Origin: Gracilaria caudata
Lineage: Eukaryota; Rhodophyta; Florideophyceae; Gracilariales; Gracilariaceae
Length of the DNA stretch: 19,541 nt
Reading direction: 5' to 3'
Assembly: GCA_030374735.1 (NCBI GenBank)
Contig: JASCIV010000455.1
Location: 1-19,541, forward strand
Every line of letters starts with the position of its first letter. The first letter of the stretch is position 1. Below, piece after piece: positions 1-9,697 of the stretch. The notes beneath the pieces are model-generated. The model had not been told where the DNA came from, searched no databases, and saw nothing but the letters and a program-made list of their open reading frames with translations. The translations under genes were made by a program, and so were the position numbers.

Positions 1-3000
1 AACCTGACCCGATTTCTTATTCTCGCACGAGCCTTAGGAAGCCCAGCATAATGTATTACACCACGCAGAACATGACCGAAGAATCTTTCCGCTTCTTGAA
101 CCCAATGAGCGACAATTGTGCTCGGGCATACCACCAATGCTGGAAGATGGCGGTTGTTCTTTTTGTTTGCGACATAATCACCTGTTATGATACACAGAGT
201 CATCAAAGTCTTTCCTAGTCCCATGTCATCACAAAGAGCACCATGTAGTCCGTATTTGTTCAAAAAGGCAAGCCAATCCAGACATTCCTGTTGATACTTT
301 CGTAGTTTGATATCATCACCAATCGAAACGGGTAATTCGTAGTGTGTTCGTCGCTTGTTCCCAAGCAGCTGACCAAGGAAACTGCGGGCCTCATCCCTTT
401 CTCGACTCATGGACTCACTCATGGTGGGATCATCTGCCACACCTTCTTCCAAAGGCATCAGTCGAATCAGTGTCCCAAACACGCCTGCGGATGACTCACG
501 AACAGTTTCGTCCTCGTCGACCATTCGAGTCATCATTGGCACGATAAGGAACGCAGCGTATGGAATCACTTTAGTTCCAAGAGCATTTACAACAGCCCGA
601 AGGGCGCTCGTAGTTCCACGGCGAGCAAGGCGATCAGCCTCCTTATCCCTTCCAGATCCGGCTAGCAAAGGTACCAAGTCGGTGATAACCCTTTGCATTC
701 CCTCACCCGGAATCGAAGTCACTACATCAGCCAGACAATGTGGAGCAATATCCGTGTAAATCTCGTTCGGTGCCGCACAAATTCGGATGATTGGAGGAAC
801 GAGTTTGATGATCGTTGAATGTAAATGCGCGCTCAAATACGGAACCAAAGCGCGCAAGATATGCATTGCTTCCCTCACACTGTCACTTCGATCAGGATTA
901 CTCGGTGCACACAACGGATCATAAATCCGACCCCATAGTGAGGGCAATGCAGAGAACATATTTCCTTCAAAATGAACGCAAAGCGCCCGGAAAGCATATA
1001 AAGCACCTCTTTGAGGAAGAGCGCTCTGAGGCAGTCTACATCTTTCTGAGGATTTCATAGATGCCACGACGTCTTGTTCGTGGGTCTCATGTTCTGTAGT
1101 CAAATATTTCACCAAGTTCTTGACCATGATGACAACCGGCTTCTTCAACTCGCATGAAGTCATACGAAATGTCAGTCTTGCAATCGCTTCAGCCGCATGT
1201 TCTTGAACATGCCGATTAGAGTTCTGTCGTAAAGCAGCCATTAGTGCCTTGATGTACGGTCCAACCTTCGGGGGTAATGCAACACCCATGTTCACCACTA
1301 TAGCAGCCACAGCAAAGGCAGAAGTTGAAACAGTGAGATCCGCTTCACGATCTGCAAGATATGTTATAGACTGGCGAAGTCGCTCGCGTAGTGCTGATAT
1401 GGACTCTAATCTGCGCTTCTGCATTCCTGAACTTCTCAAGTCTGAGAAAATAAATTTCCATACTTCATCGTAGTTGATACGTCTCATATCCTTCAAGACC
1501 TCCCTTGCCGTGTTTGCCGCCTGAGCGATATTCGAATGACTAACAAATCGCTTACCCTCTTGACAATTCCGTTTGACCCTCGCAATATGGTTTCCAAAGG
1601 TTCCCAGGTTCTTTGGAATGGCTTCAAGAAATGCCTTTGTATCGTTAAACAGAGGGGCAGCAGACAAGCCCATCTCCGTGTACAAAAATCCCGTGTCAGA
1701 AAGCAGAACCCCCTGAAGGGTCTTGAAGATGGAGTCAGGTATGCAAAAGTTCGGCGATTGTGATGCCAGCGCCCATTTTTCACACACTTGGAAAGCCAAT
1801 TGTCGAGCTCTAGCACAGTGACTTTGAGCGTATTTGAGCAGGAGTGAGTTGAGGGTGTTGTTCTTTGTAGGCCAGCGTACAGCAAGAGAGCCAAGGGCAT
1901 GAGCGATGTTCTTGTGCATCACTGAATAGTCGTAAGGGCCTTCTACTGCTGGAGCAGAGTCTCCGTCATGAATTGTTTGCGGGATAAGACTTCTGTTGGC
2001 TTTGGTTGCCTTCATCTTTGCCGCTCTTCGAGCAGCTGCAGCTTTTCTTCTTCTCGCTACCGCACTGCTCTTAACCTTCGTTTTGTGGTCATCTAGCCCG
2101 GATGCCGCTTCCGTTCTTGACTCTTGTGACCCAGCATGCATCCATGGGTCTAGCATTGGGGTAAGGTTCTGTACCAAGAGTTCAAATGTTGCAGGATTCC
2201 TTGCGAATACTGCAAGCATTCGGTCCCAGATATTCATCGAGGTCATCAGAATGTCATCTTCAGTCTCCAACAACACATTTCGAAACAGACGCATAAACAG
2301 ATCACTACACAAGGGTTGAATCCATAGAAGAAGTTCATCATCACCAAACCCTTCGGTTAGAGTCTGTAGCAAGCTCATTGCGGCTCTTCTCACGTGTCTG
2401 GAACTGTGACGCAGAAAAGGCCAAAGGCGGGGCACAAGTTCTGTCATAGTTTTTGAAATCTCCTCTTGGGATGCCTTCTTTGGGGTATTATTAGTGAGAT
2501 CTTGACTTGTATCATCGTCAGAATCGTACATGTCCAGAAGCTGATCTGGTTGCAGCCAAAGAAAGGAATAGCCATCTGGCACCGGTAAACTTTCGAGCTT
2601 GGATAGCAAGCGAAAAACGCTACTGGTCGAGGCGCTTATATCGTCAAGATCTAGTAATGCTTCCCACAGAATTGTGACAAGATTAGGAACTTTCTCAGGT
2701 AGAAACGTTACAATTCTTGAAGCGACCGGTAGTAACGCTTCAGCAGCAACAGCACGCACATCATCATCTGAATCTCGCAACCCATCCGTAATGTTCGGCA
2801 AAGAAAAGCGAAGCAGCTCATCCGCCATGTTCTCCTTGACAGCCAAAACATAGCGAGCACCAAGCAACGACGCGTGTCTTACCTCCCATTCCGAGCTTCC
2901 ATCTGTCTTCAACAGGTAGAATACCCTGTCTACGAGAGTTCTTGTTAAACTTTCAGACATCACTCGGGACGCAGCACCGATTCCCATTGCCGCCGTTTCC

Positions 3001-4208
3001 CGCACAGGAGCAACGACAGCATCACCAACAAAGTCACCGAAACGGTCCATAGCGAGCACACACAAGAGGCGACAACACAGGTCCTCTAACCAGCGAGCAT
3101 TTTCTTCGTCACCCAGCTCCCCGGGCGACATACGACCTGCGCTAGATGGATCGTTCTTTAGAATTTCTCGCAAACCAATAGCTGCACCATGTCGAAGCTC
3201 CCAAGCAGGCTCCAACAAACTAGCCTTGAGCACTTCACACGTAGCCTGAAATTCCCAGTACTCTGCGCCGAATTCATTCTCGTAAGCTTCATCCTCTTCA
3301 TCACCTTCAGAAGTGAGAGCAGCGAGAGAAAAAGTCTCAGGACCGCCCATTTCTGATTCTGACTTTGACTCTTCTGCTGTTCTAGGACGCTTTTGCTGAC
3401 GCCAAGCTCTCGAATCGGTTCGATCACGATCCTTTCGTCGTTTTAGACGTTTAAGTCTGTTCCGCTCTCTCGCGCTCATGTTCCCTGCTGACATTTCATC
3501 AATAACGTCTGCTGCAGCCGTTGGTTTATAGTGGGGACCACCGTTCGGGGTTGGTATTGAGCCGCTGGAAGTCTGGTTCACAAGATCATTGTCATTCACA
3601 CCCAAGGCATCGACGTCAGTTGAAAGTGGACCGCCCAGGCCCAAGTTCGCTTTGAGCCGAGCGCGCTGCTGAGCGACATCAGCTTGTTCAGGAACGTATT
3701 CGTCGCCAGCAGAGCCAAAGAGCATCTCGCCGTGGCGCATTAGTCTGTCAATATCGAGATTTTCAAAACGCAAGCCACACTGCAGAATTGAGGATGGTTT
3801 GGATGAAGGAATGGAAGCAGACGCGGATGCATTCTTATGAACGGCGTTTACCAGCGACATCGGCATACCATCAGGCTCGACTTTAGTGGGCTCGTCCTTG
3901 ACGGACGAGATATCAGGCTGAGGCTGCCGTTTGGGCTGCGCTGCGGAAATCCGTGGCTGAAATTTCGGAGAGGCGCCAACAATTCTGGCAATGGCATCGC
4001 CAGCTGCGACTCTAGTTTCCCACGTCATGGAGCGTAGCAGGCGGCGGACCTTGCGCAGAACCGGGCGCATCTCAGACGGATGAGCTGCAACCAGGTCGCC
4101 GACCTGAACGGCGGCCATCTTGCGAACGCCATGACTAGAGCCGGATTCGAGCAAAGCGAGTAGTCCATCAAGGCGGGTAGAGCCGCCCTTGAGACTATTG
4201 CCTCCCAT
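1..4208 (-). CDS. MOT1: MOT1/BTAF1-type TBP-removing Snf2 ATPase (3' end outside the window)
   Basis: Mot1/BTAF1 is a nuclear Snf2-family ATPase that uses ATP to dislodge TATA-binding protein from DNA. I checked this frame codon by codon: it is open for 1,402 codons from the ATG at 4208 to the left edge, with no stop and no need for an intron. An in-frame TGA lies just upstream of the ATG. The N-terminus (RLDGLLALLESG, then RKMAAVQVGDLV and WETRVAAGDAI) is the typical first HEAT repeats of Mot1. Further HEAT-like helices with paired Trp/Arg motifs follow over most of the protein. A basic cluster, KRLKRRKDR, at about residues 250-260 could be a nuclear localisation signal. The Snf2 ATPase starts near residue 1300 (LRKYQQECLDWL); Walker A DDMGLGKT is at residues 1327-1334, and the Ia motif ALVVCPSTIV follows. 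The DEGH box and helicase C lobe lie beyond position 1. About 1,850 residues would be usual, so roughly 450 are missing. Confidence 0.95.
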   Translation of the reverse strand, partial: MGGNSLKGGSTRLDGLLALLESGSSHGVRKMAAVQVGDLVAAHPSEMRPVLRKVRRLLRSMTWETRVAAGDAIARIVGASPKFQPRISAAQPKRQPQPDISSVKDEPTKVEPDGMPMSLVNAVHKNASASASIPSSKPSSILQCGLRFENLDIDRLMRHGEMLFGSAGDEYVPEQADVAQQRARLKANLGLGGPLSTDVDALGVNDNDLVNQTSSGSIPTPNGGPHYKPTAAADVIDEMSAGNMSARERNRLKRLKRRKDRDRTDSRAWRQQKRPRTAEESKSESEMGGPETFSLAALTSEGDEEDEAYENEFGAEYWEFQATCEVLKASLLEPAWELRHGAAIGLREILKNDPSSAGRMSPGELGDEENARWLEDLCCRLLCVLAMDRFGDFVGDAVVAPVRETAAMGIGAASRVMSESLTRTLVDRVFYLLKTDGSSEWEVRHASLLGARYVLAVKENMADELLRFSLPNITDGLRDSDDDVRAVAAEALLPVASRIVTFLPEKVPNLVTILWEALLDLDDISASTSSVFRLLSKLESLPVPDGYSFLWLQPDQLLDMYDSDDDTSQDLTNNTPKKASQEEISKTMTELVPRLWPFLRHSSRHVRRAAMSLLQTLTEGFGDDELLLWIQPLCSDLFMRLFRNVLLETEDDILMTSMNIWDRMLAVFARNPATFELLVQNLTPMLDPWMHAGSQESRTEAASGLDDHKTKVKSSAVARRRKAAAARRAAKMKATKANRSLIPQTIHDGDSAPAVEGPYDYSVMHKNIAHALGSLAVRWPTKNNTLNSLLLKYAQSHCARARQLAFQVCEKWALASQSPNFCIPDSIFKTLQGVLLSDTGFLYTEMGLSAAPLFNDTKAFLEAIPKNLGTFGNHIARVKRNCQEGKRFVSHSNIAQAANTAREVLKDMRRINYDEVWKFIFSDLRSSGMQKRRLESISALRERLRQSITYLADREADLTVSTSAFAVAAIVVNMGVALPPKVGPYIKALMAALRQNSNRHVQEHAAEAIARLTFRMTSCELKKPVVIMVKNLVKYLTTEHETHEQDVVASMKSSERCRLPQSALPQRGALYAFRALCVHFEGNMFSALPSLWGRIYDPLCAPSNPDRSDSVREAMHILRALVPYLSAHLHSTIIKLVPPIIRICAAPNEIYTDIAPHCLADVVTSIPGEGMQRVITDLVPLLAGSGRDKEADRLARRGTTSALRAVVNALGTKVIPYAAFLIVPMMTRMVDEDETVRESSAGVFGTLIRLMPLEEGVADDPTMSESMSRERDEARSFLGQLLGNKRRTHYELPVSIGDDIKLRKYQQECLDWLAFLNKYGLHGALCDDMGLGKTLMTLCIITGDYVANKKNNRHLPALVVCPSTIVAHWVQEAERFFGHVLRGVIHYAGLPKARARIRNRVR

Positions 4209-4460
4209 TGCAAAGGCTCAAAGGCTCAAGGAGGGGCCACACGACGGCTGTGCAGGGCGCGAAGTGTGTCGGACTGCGGTGCCACCGCTCGGAAAAGCAG
4301 CTTCTTAAATGCACGTGCTGCGCGGCTGGCTCCCGCAACACGTGGCAGTGCCTCCCGCATTTGCCTGAATTTTGCCCAAATTTGCTGAGCACTGGCTTCT
4401 CATGCGCTCCGCGCCCATTTGCTGTCAACGCCTTGTTGCCCCTCGATTTGCTGCGCTCTG

Positions 4461-4473
4461 TGTACCTTTGTAC
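4461..4473. promoter_or_regulatory. 13-bp GTAC-CTTT-GTAC element upstream of MOT1
   Basis: TGTACCTTTGTAC lies about 250 bp upstream of the MOT1 ATG. The identical 13-mer occurs at 6820-6832, upstream of the next gene. Within it two GTAC tetramers flank CTTT, so the site is nearly palindromic. A G-box-like ACACGTGG follows at about 4482-4489. That it is regulatory is inference from position and exact recurrence. Confidence 0.4.
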
Positions 4474-6819
4474 TGAAGCTTGTACACGTGGAACTCAAAG
4501 CGGACGACGACTCATAACTCGCATCCGCCTTCCCCCGCCGCTTCGTGCTCTTTTCGTCCGTACGATAAGTTCCGAAAGTTCCCTTCGAGGGAAACGTATT
4601 CCTTTTGAGGGTGGCTTGATGGATCCTCGCGCCGCAGATGAGTTCCTATTCACATACGCGTCCCAAGGTTGTCGCCAGTCTCCCGTCTCGCCTTTCCCGG
4701 GCCGGCAGCGAGAGACTGCCCGCCAATCGTGTGGACGCGTGAATCAGTAGGTTTCTCAACAGAACTTGGCGACTCATTAATGCTAGGGACTGCCCGCACA
4801 CCAGATCAATCAATCTGGCTCACGGCCTTCTCTCGTTCCCTGTCGCCGATATAGTAAGGGAGCTACCACAGCGGCATCGACTCTTCGATCTTCGCTACTA
4901 AGAGCTCCCGACATTCCCACAACAGATTTGCAAATATCGCGGCCTCCGCCGCCTTCGGCAAGAAAGCTGGCGTGGTATCGAACTGACTGATCCACAATAT
5001 TACGTGAGAATCGAGGCGATCATGATTTGGTTGTGTATTTGCAACATCCCAGGCGTCTTGTCTATTGTACTAGGAGCTACACTCTCGAGTGGAGAATATG
5101 CAATGCTTATGCATCTCTAATCTCCAAAGCATATGTGCAGTCAAAACGTTTTCCAAGCAGTTTACTATGCAGTACCTTATCCAACAACGCCCGCAGCTGA
5201 ATTTGGCTGATGCGTGCCAAGATGTGTATGAGAAGAGATACCTCATCTACTCGTAGTTATATGCCGAACACCAACGGTTTGCTTCATTGGAAAGGGCCTT
5301 ACTAGGTATATCCAGACATGTCCCAGATCTCTCAATGAGGCAACCAGCGCGCCCTTGAAGCTAGCAAACGTAGAACTTCCCATAAAGCTGTAGAACGCAA
5401 TTTTACGTAACATTGTGGATTCGTCCCTCGACGACAAGTTATCTGAATGCAAGGTGAAGGTTGACGCCGGTTAGGAGTCACAGATTCAACCCATTCTTGC
5501 TGCGTGCACCCTGAAGGGACAAGATTGCCGCCCCCTCAAAAGTAACGCCCCTGTAATTCTTGTATCTTACTGAATGCGTCATTCGACCTGATCAACTACC
5601 GTCTCTGAGGAAGTGGATTGAGCTATACGAGAACACGCTCAGAGGCGACTAAATGAGAGAGAGGGGGTGACGGCAGTATGGCTATGCAGCAGTGGTTGCG
5701 GTAAGCGATGACGGTCAAGTGGACACCACGCAATTTGCCACACTGTGCATCAAGAATGGTGCCTGATGCAGTGGCAAACTGACGTGCTCTATTCACGTAC
5801 AGCTTCACACTGCACATTACAAAATCATTCAAATGTTGCGCCTGACTTATCTTCGTGAGAGCCAAGACTGACAATTGAAGTCGGAAAGTTTGATATCACG
5901 GATGACGACATCGTACAACGTAATGTCAAACCGCAAGCTATACCTTCACAAGGTTGCAAATGATAGAAATGGCTTTACAAGGGTACGACAAAGGGGACTT
6001 ATTCCTGAGTAACAAGCGTGATGCCGTAAGAGGTGCAGGTCATCATCTGCTCTCTGAATTCGAGAATTGCGACATTTGGAGCGTCTTGCGCAACAATGGA
6101 CACGAATTTGTGTTTGAACAAAACTCAACCATGAAACGCTCACGTCGCCTCCATTCAGAAATGGAAGGATGAGGAAACGATTGCAAGTCATAAGAATGAG
6201 CCCAAAGTTGCAATGTGATGAACCACTATGTACCGTTCCAGTTGCAGGTTGTATGAACGACGAATGAGATTAATGGTTTGGTCTCGCGATACATACGCAA
6301 GTCTGTCTTGCTAGCTGGTTTGCCCGTAAAAAGCAGAAGTACATAAAATAATCGAGTTCTTACAACTGCGGGAAACTCACGAGTGCCACCAGGAACGACG
6401 TGACGGTTCATCGTACCTTGGTTGATGTTAGTTCGTTTGTCAGGCAACAAAGACCTAGTACCTTCGAATCCATAATTATCCGCTGCAACTCTGTACGCGC
6501 ATTGAATTCCTTCATCGAGAAGGTCGATATTCAGACAGCGAGCAGTTCCATCGATGACGTGCCTATCACATCCGGAAACCCCGTGTCTTGCACATTTCAG
6601 GACCTGAAGAAGCTACCGCTCGACGGCGGCATTCCAAAAACGAAGCAAGCCGCGGGAGGTTTGGCACCGAGCGGGGGAAGGTGCGTGGCGGGGGATGGGA
6701 CACGAACGGCGCGTGCGGCCCGACGGCGTTAGCTCCATTCTAGGCGGCGGGGGGGAGCGTGAGCAACAAGCGCCTGCATCATCAAGCGGCACGGGGCCCC
6801 TCCAGTAGCAGCGTAGAGC

Positions 6820-6832
6820 TGTACCTTTGTAC
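6820..6832. promoter_or_regulatory. Second copy of the 13-bp GTAC element, upstream of the coiled-coil gene
   Basis: Identical TGTACCTTTGTAC, about 340 bp upstream of the ATG at 7172 and again followed directly by an ACACGTA core. Relative to the gene it serves, it is in the opposite orientation to the MOT1 copy, which is compatible with its near-palindromic design. Function is inferred. Confidence 0.4.
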
Positions 6833-6892
6833 ACGTACGCCGACAAGCGGGGTGCCAGTTGGTCAACGCCCAATCACGCGCCAACCGAGCTG

Positions 6893-6917
6893 TGCTTGCC
6901 AGTTGCACTGGCAAGCA
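6893..6917. repeat. Perfect 10-bp inverted repeat (hairpin or operator-like)
   Basis: TGCTTGCCAG (6893-6902), a 5-nt loop TTGCA, then CTGGCAAGCA (6908-6917): all ten arm positions are complementary. It lies about 255 bp upstream of the ATG at 7172 and 60 bp after the GTAC element. It may be a dimeric-factor binding site or an RNA hairpin in the 5' leader if transcription starts upstream. Confidence 0.5.
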
Positions 6918-7171
6918 ATGCGCCGTGCTCAGATCCGCTGCTGAGAGCGCCATGTCATCTTGAGACATGCCACGCACGCAACCGTCGGAGCCGCGCGCTC
7001 GCTATTAAACCACCCCATCCCCCCGCGCACCCTTTCCGCTCGACGCGTTCCAATTCAACTAACTGTCGCTCCCTCCCCGGTCGCTGTCAGATAAGCTCGA
7101 AAACCATTCCGTTCCGTCATTCTTGCCCGCTGTACGCCCAACGTTCGTCATCTGTGCCGTTTTGCTCACTC

Positions 7172-9697
7172 ATGTCCGTAAGTACGCAGCGCTCCACAAA
7201 GGGCGTGCTCCGCAACCTGCACAAGCTTACCGATGCGCTGCTGGAGGAGAACAGCCGGCTGCAAGCCGCACTCACCGAAGCTAACGCGCAGATAGCCGCC
7301 TTACATGCCGGACTGGAGCTCCTTCGTCGCGATGTAGCCGCTCGCGACCGCTATGATGGTGAGGTTAGAGATCATGTCGCTGCCATAATTGACGGTATTC
7401 AGCGTCACTATAAGCCGCTTCTTGAACAACAGCCATCGCGATCGTCAGATGCAGTGCTCACATCTCCGGTTCGAAGCGCGTTGGCAGATATACATGCGGA
7501 AGCTCAGCGTCCCCCCTCCGCTACCGACACGCAGCACTACCCACCTCCATCCTTAACAGATGATAACTTTAATGCTTCTGATACCCCCGTTCCCGAGGAG
7601 GAGATGGTGCAGTCAGCAGCCGAGCAAACCTTAGAACAGAGTGCAGAGCATCCTGCAGAGCATAAGGAGTACCAAGCAACTGAAGACAGTGAACCGGAGG
7701 ATGCAGCACACAACATCACACAACACGCAATTCAAGCGCGTGAAGCAATCGTGATTGCGCCCCAAGATCAGGAGAGTCCCGTTTCGGACCAAAAGCCGTC
7801 CGAGCTGCAACAAACTGAACGAAATGTACACGACAGTGAGGGAAGCACTCACGCGCTCCGCGACTATGAATTATCTGAGCAGCCACACTTGGCAAGTTCT
7901 GCGCACACTGAGCACGAGCAGCATGCAATGCATGAAGAAGCAGAATTGTCTGACGATGATTACGTTGCTGAAAGGTCTCCCAACATAGAAGAACAGCAAT
8001 TTAGCGAATCGCATCCGGAGACGCATCCAGAGACGCATCCAGAGACGCATCCAGAGACGCATCCAGAGCCACATCCAGAGCCGCATCCAGAGCCGCATCC
8101 AGAGCCGCATCTAGAGCCGCATCCAGAGCCTCATCCAGAGCCTCATCTAGAGTCGCATCTAGAGCCTCATGAGGAAGACATCCATGATGAGCTACAACCC
8201 AGCCACGAAGAGTTTAACTCAGATGAGGACAAAGACCCGTCTCAACAAGGTGCCGATCCTGAAGCTACTAGATCTGTGACAGCTGCCGGTATACCTCGGG
8301 ACCTAGAGGGAACAGCTCATTACGATGAACCTCAGCTTGACGACGAAGCTTTAGATGTTTCTCATCTTAAGGTAGGTTTAGCTGGCGAACCCTCAGAGCC
8401 TCTTCAAGAGCATTCCGACGTGGACGCACCGCCACTGGCATCTCTGCTTGGTCCACCCACCAACTCTAAGCAATTCGAAGCTGATGCAGAAGGTAGCGAT
8501 CGCGAACAAAATCAAGAATCGGAACGCATCAAAAGTGGAGATCGAGACTATACGGAAGAACAGCATGAGCTTCCTCAAGTCGCTGCCAGTGAAACCATTC
8601 AGCAATCGATGTCCTCGAAAGGCGTCTCCGACGAGTCAGGGTATCATGATCTCAGCGGTGACACCTCGGGCCATGAAGCGCAGGATGTCGACGAGCATGT
8701 TGCACATGTAGGACAAGTAGTCCAGGAGCACGAAGAAGGACCTGCCACGCAGGTAATCGATCCAAACCCGTACCACTCCCCTAAAGAACCCGTTTCCTCC
8801 CCATCTCAAAGGCGCTTGAGAGCGCTCTTCAGTCTTCCTTTCGCGGCTGATGTTGTACGGAAACCAGAGGATTCTCCTCACGAAGTTGCTAAGAAGCTCT
8901 ACGAAGCTGGCGGTAAGGACTTTGAATCATGCTCCTCTGTGTTCCGCGTCATTCGCAAGAAACATCGTCCGCCTTCTGAATCGGAAGAAGAAGAGGATGG
9001 AGATGACCACAGCATTGAATTTGTTACCTTACGGCCCCAAACGGCAGAGGTACTGCCTTGGAAAGCACGAGAGGGAAGTGATTACATCGACGTCACAAAT
9101 GGTGCTTTGGCCGTCAAGCCTCTCGCAGCAGTAGCATCTCGGTTTGGTACAGCTTCTTTGAATGCCAGCCTTAGGGTTCTCGAACCACTTCGGATGCCCG
9201 CCGGTCGCAAAGATTTCTGTTACATAAGTCCAGTGTATCCCGACGGTACCTCTCTTCCATATGTACCAGTGAACAATGTCATTTTACAACATCAGCCCCG
9301 TGATTGGGTTGAAGAAGGGTACGGTGTTAACAAAGTTCGACTATCATTTCAAAAACATGTATTTCAAGAAGTTAAAGCAATCGCAATCAAGGCCTACAAA
9401 GACCAATATCCCGGGTCGAACGTTGTATGTGACAGTCTAGTAACTCCAAAACGAGTTCGGAAAGTTGTTGACATGGATGCAGACGCCAAAGTGGATGTCT
9501 CCGTGTTCTTCCGAAGACCAATGCGGTTGGGAATCTCTGAAGCGCTGTCTCTCATTGAGCTCGACCTTGTTGGATTGGTGCTACTATATATTGGAGTTGA
9601 TGCCAAGAATAACGACGGTTCAGAGGCAGAATTGGCGTTCAGAATCCATTCAATGGTCATGAAGCGAGTGGTCAACAAAAAGACGCTACCCAAGTGA
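7172..9697 (+). CDS. Unrecognised acidic coiled-coil protein with His-Pro-Glu tetrapeptide repeats
   Basis: The predicted protein has 841 residues, starting at the first in-frame ATG; the open frame reaches back to a TTG at 6827, but that part reads like promoter DNA. I do not recognise the family. Residues about 10-65 form a probable coiled coil (NLHKLTDALLEENSRLQAAL and on). Residues about 80-540 are low-complexity, very acidic and rich in Glu, Ser, His and Gln, and probably disordered. Inside this part, residues 281-332 are thirteen consecutive tetrapeptides of the type HPET/HPEP/HLEP. From about residue 543 (SPSQRRLRALFSLPF) to the end the composition changes to that of a folded domain, interrupted by an acidic run, SESEEEEDGDD, near residue 600. 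No transmembrane segment or signal peptide is obvious. The gene converges on the NRAMP gene, with 316 bp between the stop codons. A scaffold, kinetochore or chromatin-associated role is conceivable, but nothing proves it. Confidence 0.85.
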   Translation: MSVSTQRSTKGVLRNLHKLTDALLEENSRLQAALTEANAQIAALHAGLELLRRDVAARDRYDGEVRDHVAAIIDGIQRHYKPLLEQQPSRSSDAVLTSPVRSALADIHAEAQRPPSATDTQHYPPPSLTDDNFNASDTPVPEEEMVQSAAEQTLEQSAEHPAEHKEYQATEDSEPEDAAHNITQHAIQAREAIVIAPQDQESPVSDQKPSELQQTERNVHDSEGSTHALRDYELSEQPHLASSAHTEHEQHAMHEEAELSDDDYVAERSPNIEEQQFSESHPETHPETHPETHPETHPEPHPEPHPEPHPEPHLEPHPEPHPEPHLESHLEPHEEDIHDELQPSHEEFNSDEDKDPSQQGADPEATRSVTAAGIPRDLEGTAHYDEPQLDDEALDVSHLKVGLAGEPSEPLQEHSDVDAPPLASLLGPPTNSKQFEADAEGSDREQNQESERIKSGDRDYTEEQHELPQVAASETIQQSMSSKGVSDESGYHDLSGDTSGHEAQDVDEHVAHVGQVVQEHEEGPATQVIDPNPYHSPKEPVSSPSQRRLRALFSLPFAADVVRKPEDSPHEVAKKLYEAGGKDFESCSSVFRVIRKKHRPPSESEEEEDGDDHSIEFVTLRPQTAEVLPWKAREGSDYIDVTNGALAVKPLAAVASRFGTASLNASLRVLEPLRMPAGRKDFCYISPVYPDGTSLPYVPVNNVILQHQPRDWVEEGYGVNKVRLSFQKHVFQEVKAIAIKAYKDQYPGSNVVCDSLVTPKRVRKVVDMDADAKVDVSVFFRRPMRLGISEALSLIELDLVGLVLLYIGVDAKNNDGSEAELAFRIHSMVMKRVVNKKTLPK
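8012..8167 (+). repeat. In-frame 12-bp tandem array, 13 units (HPET/HPEP/HLEP)
   Basis: Thirteen 12-bp units with consensus CATCCAGAGCCG encode one tetrapeptide each: four HPET, then mainly HPEP, with three HLEP/HLES variants towards the 3' end. Unit length and phase are strictly kept, so the array can expand or contract without a frameshift. The first units are nearly identical in DNA and the later ones have drifted, as expected for slippage-generated repeats. Confidence 0.95.

Larger units (their letters stand above)
4209..7171. other. 3-kb intergenic region between divergent MOT1 and the coiled-coil gene
   Basis: I see no convincing gene here. The outer ends are GC-rich and probably hold the promoters of the two divergent genes. 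They share the 13-bp word TGTACCTTTGTAC (4461-4473 and 6820-6832). The middle (about 5200-6600) is AT-richer. It contains short stop-interrupted stretches that read like protein, for example SDDGQVDTTQFATLCIKNGA at about 5700-5765 and DSSLDDKLSECKVKVDAG at about 5416-5470, both on the plus strand but broken by stops and in different frames. I cannot assign these to a family. They could be a decayed gene or mobile element, or chance. The open frames in the region mostly begin with non-ATG codons. Confidence 0.5.

Noticed and set aside
4208..4750. 180-residue open frame on the plus strand overlapping the MOT1 start
   Set aside because: It begins with TTG, is rich in Cys/Arg/Leu as GC-rich promoter DNA tends to be, and shows no recognisable motif. 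The MOT1 upstream region is the better explanation.
5954..6172. 72-residue plus-strand frame in the 3-kb gap
   Set aside because: Starts at TTG, short, no motif; considered only as part of the possible decayed region.
6460..6480. tRNA B-box-like word TTCGAATCC
   Set aside because: No matching A box, acceptor stem or cloverleaf could be built around it.
6827..7171. N-terminal extension of the coiled-coil gene back to a TTG
   Set aside because: No ATG in this part, composition is promoter-like, and it contains the GTAC element and the hairpin. The ATG at 7172 directly precedes the coiled coil.
7871..8110. Antisense frame repeating Met-Arg-Leu-Trp units
   Set aside because: It is the reverse reading of the HPET/HPEP tandem array and has no independent support.
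8012..8167. CRISPR-like regularly repeated DNA
   Set aside because: The 12-bp units are contiguous with no spacers and encode an in-frame tetrapeptide repeat inside a gene.
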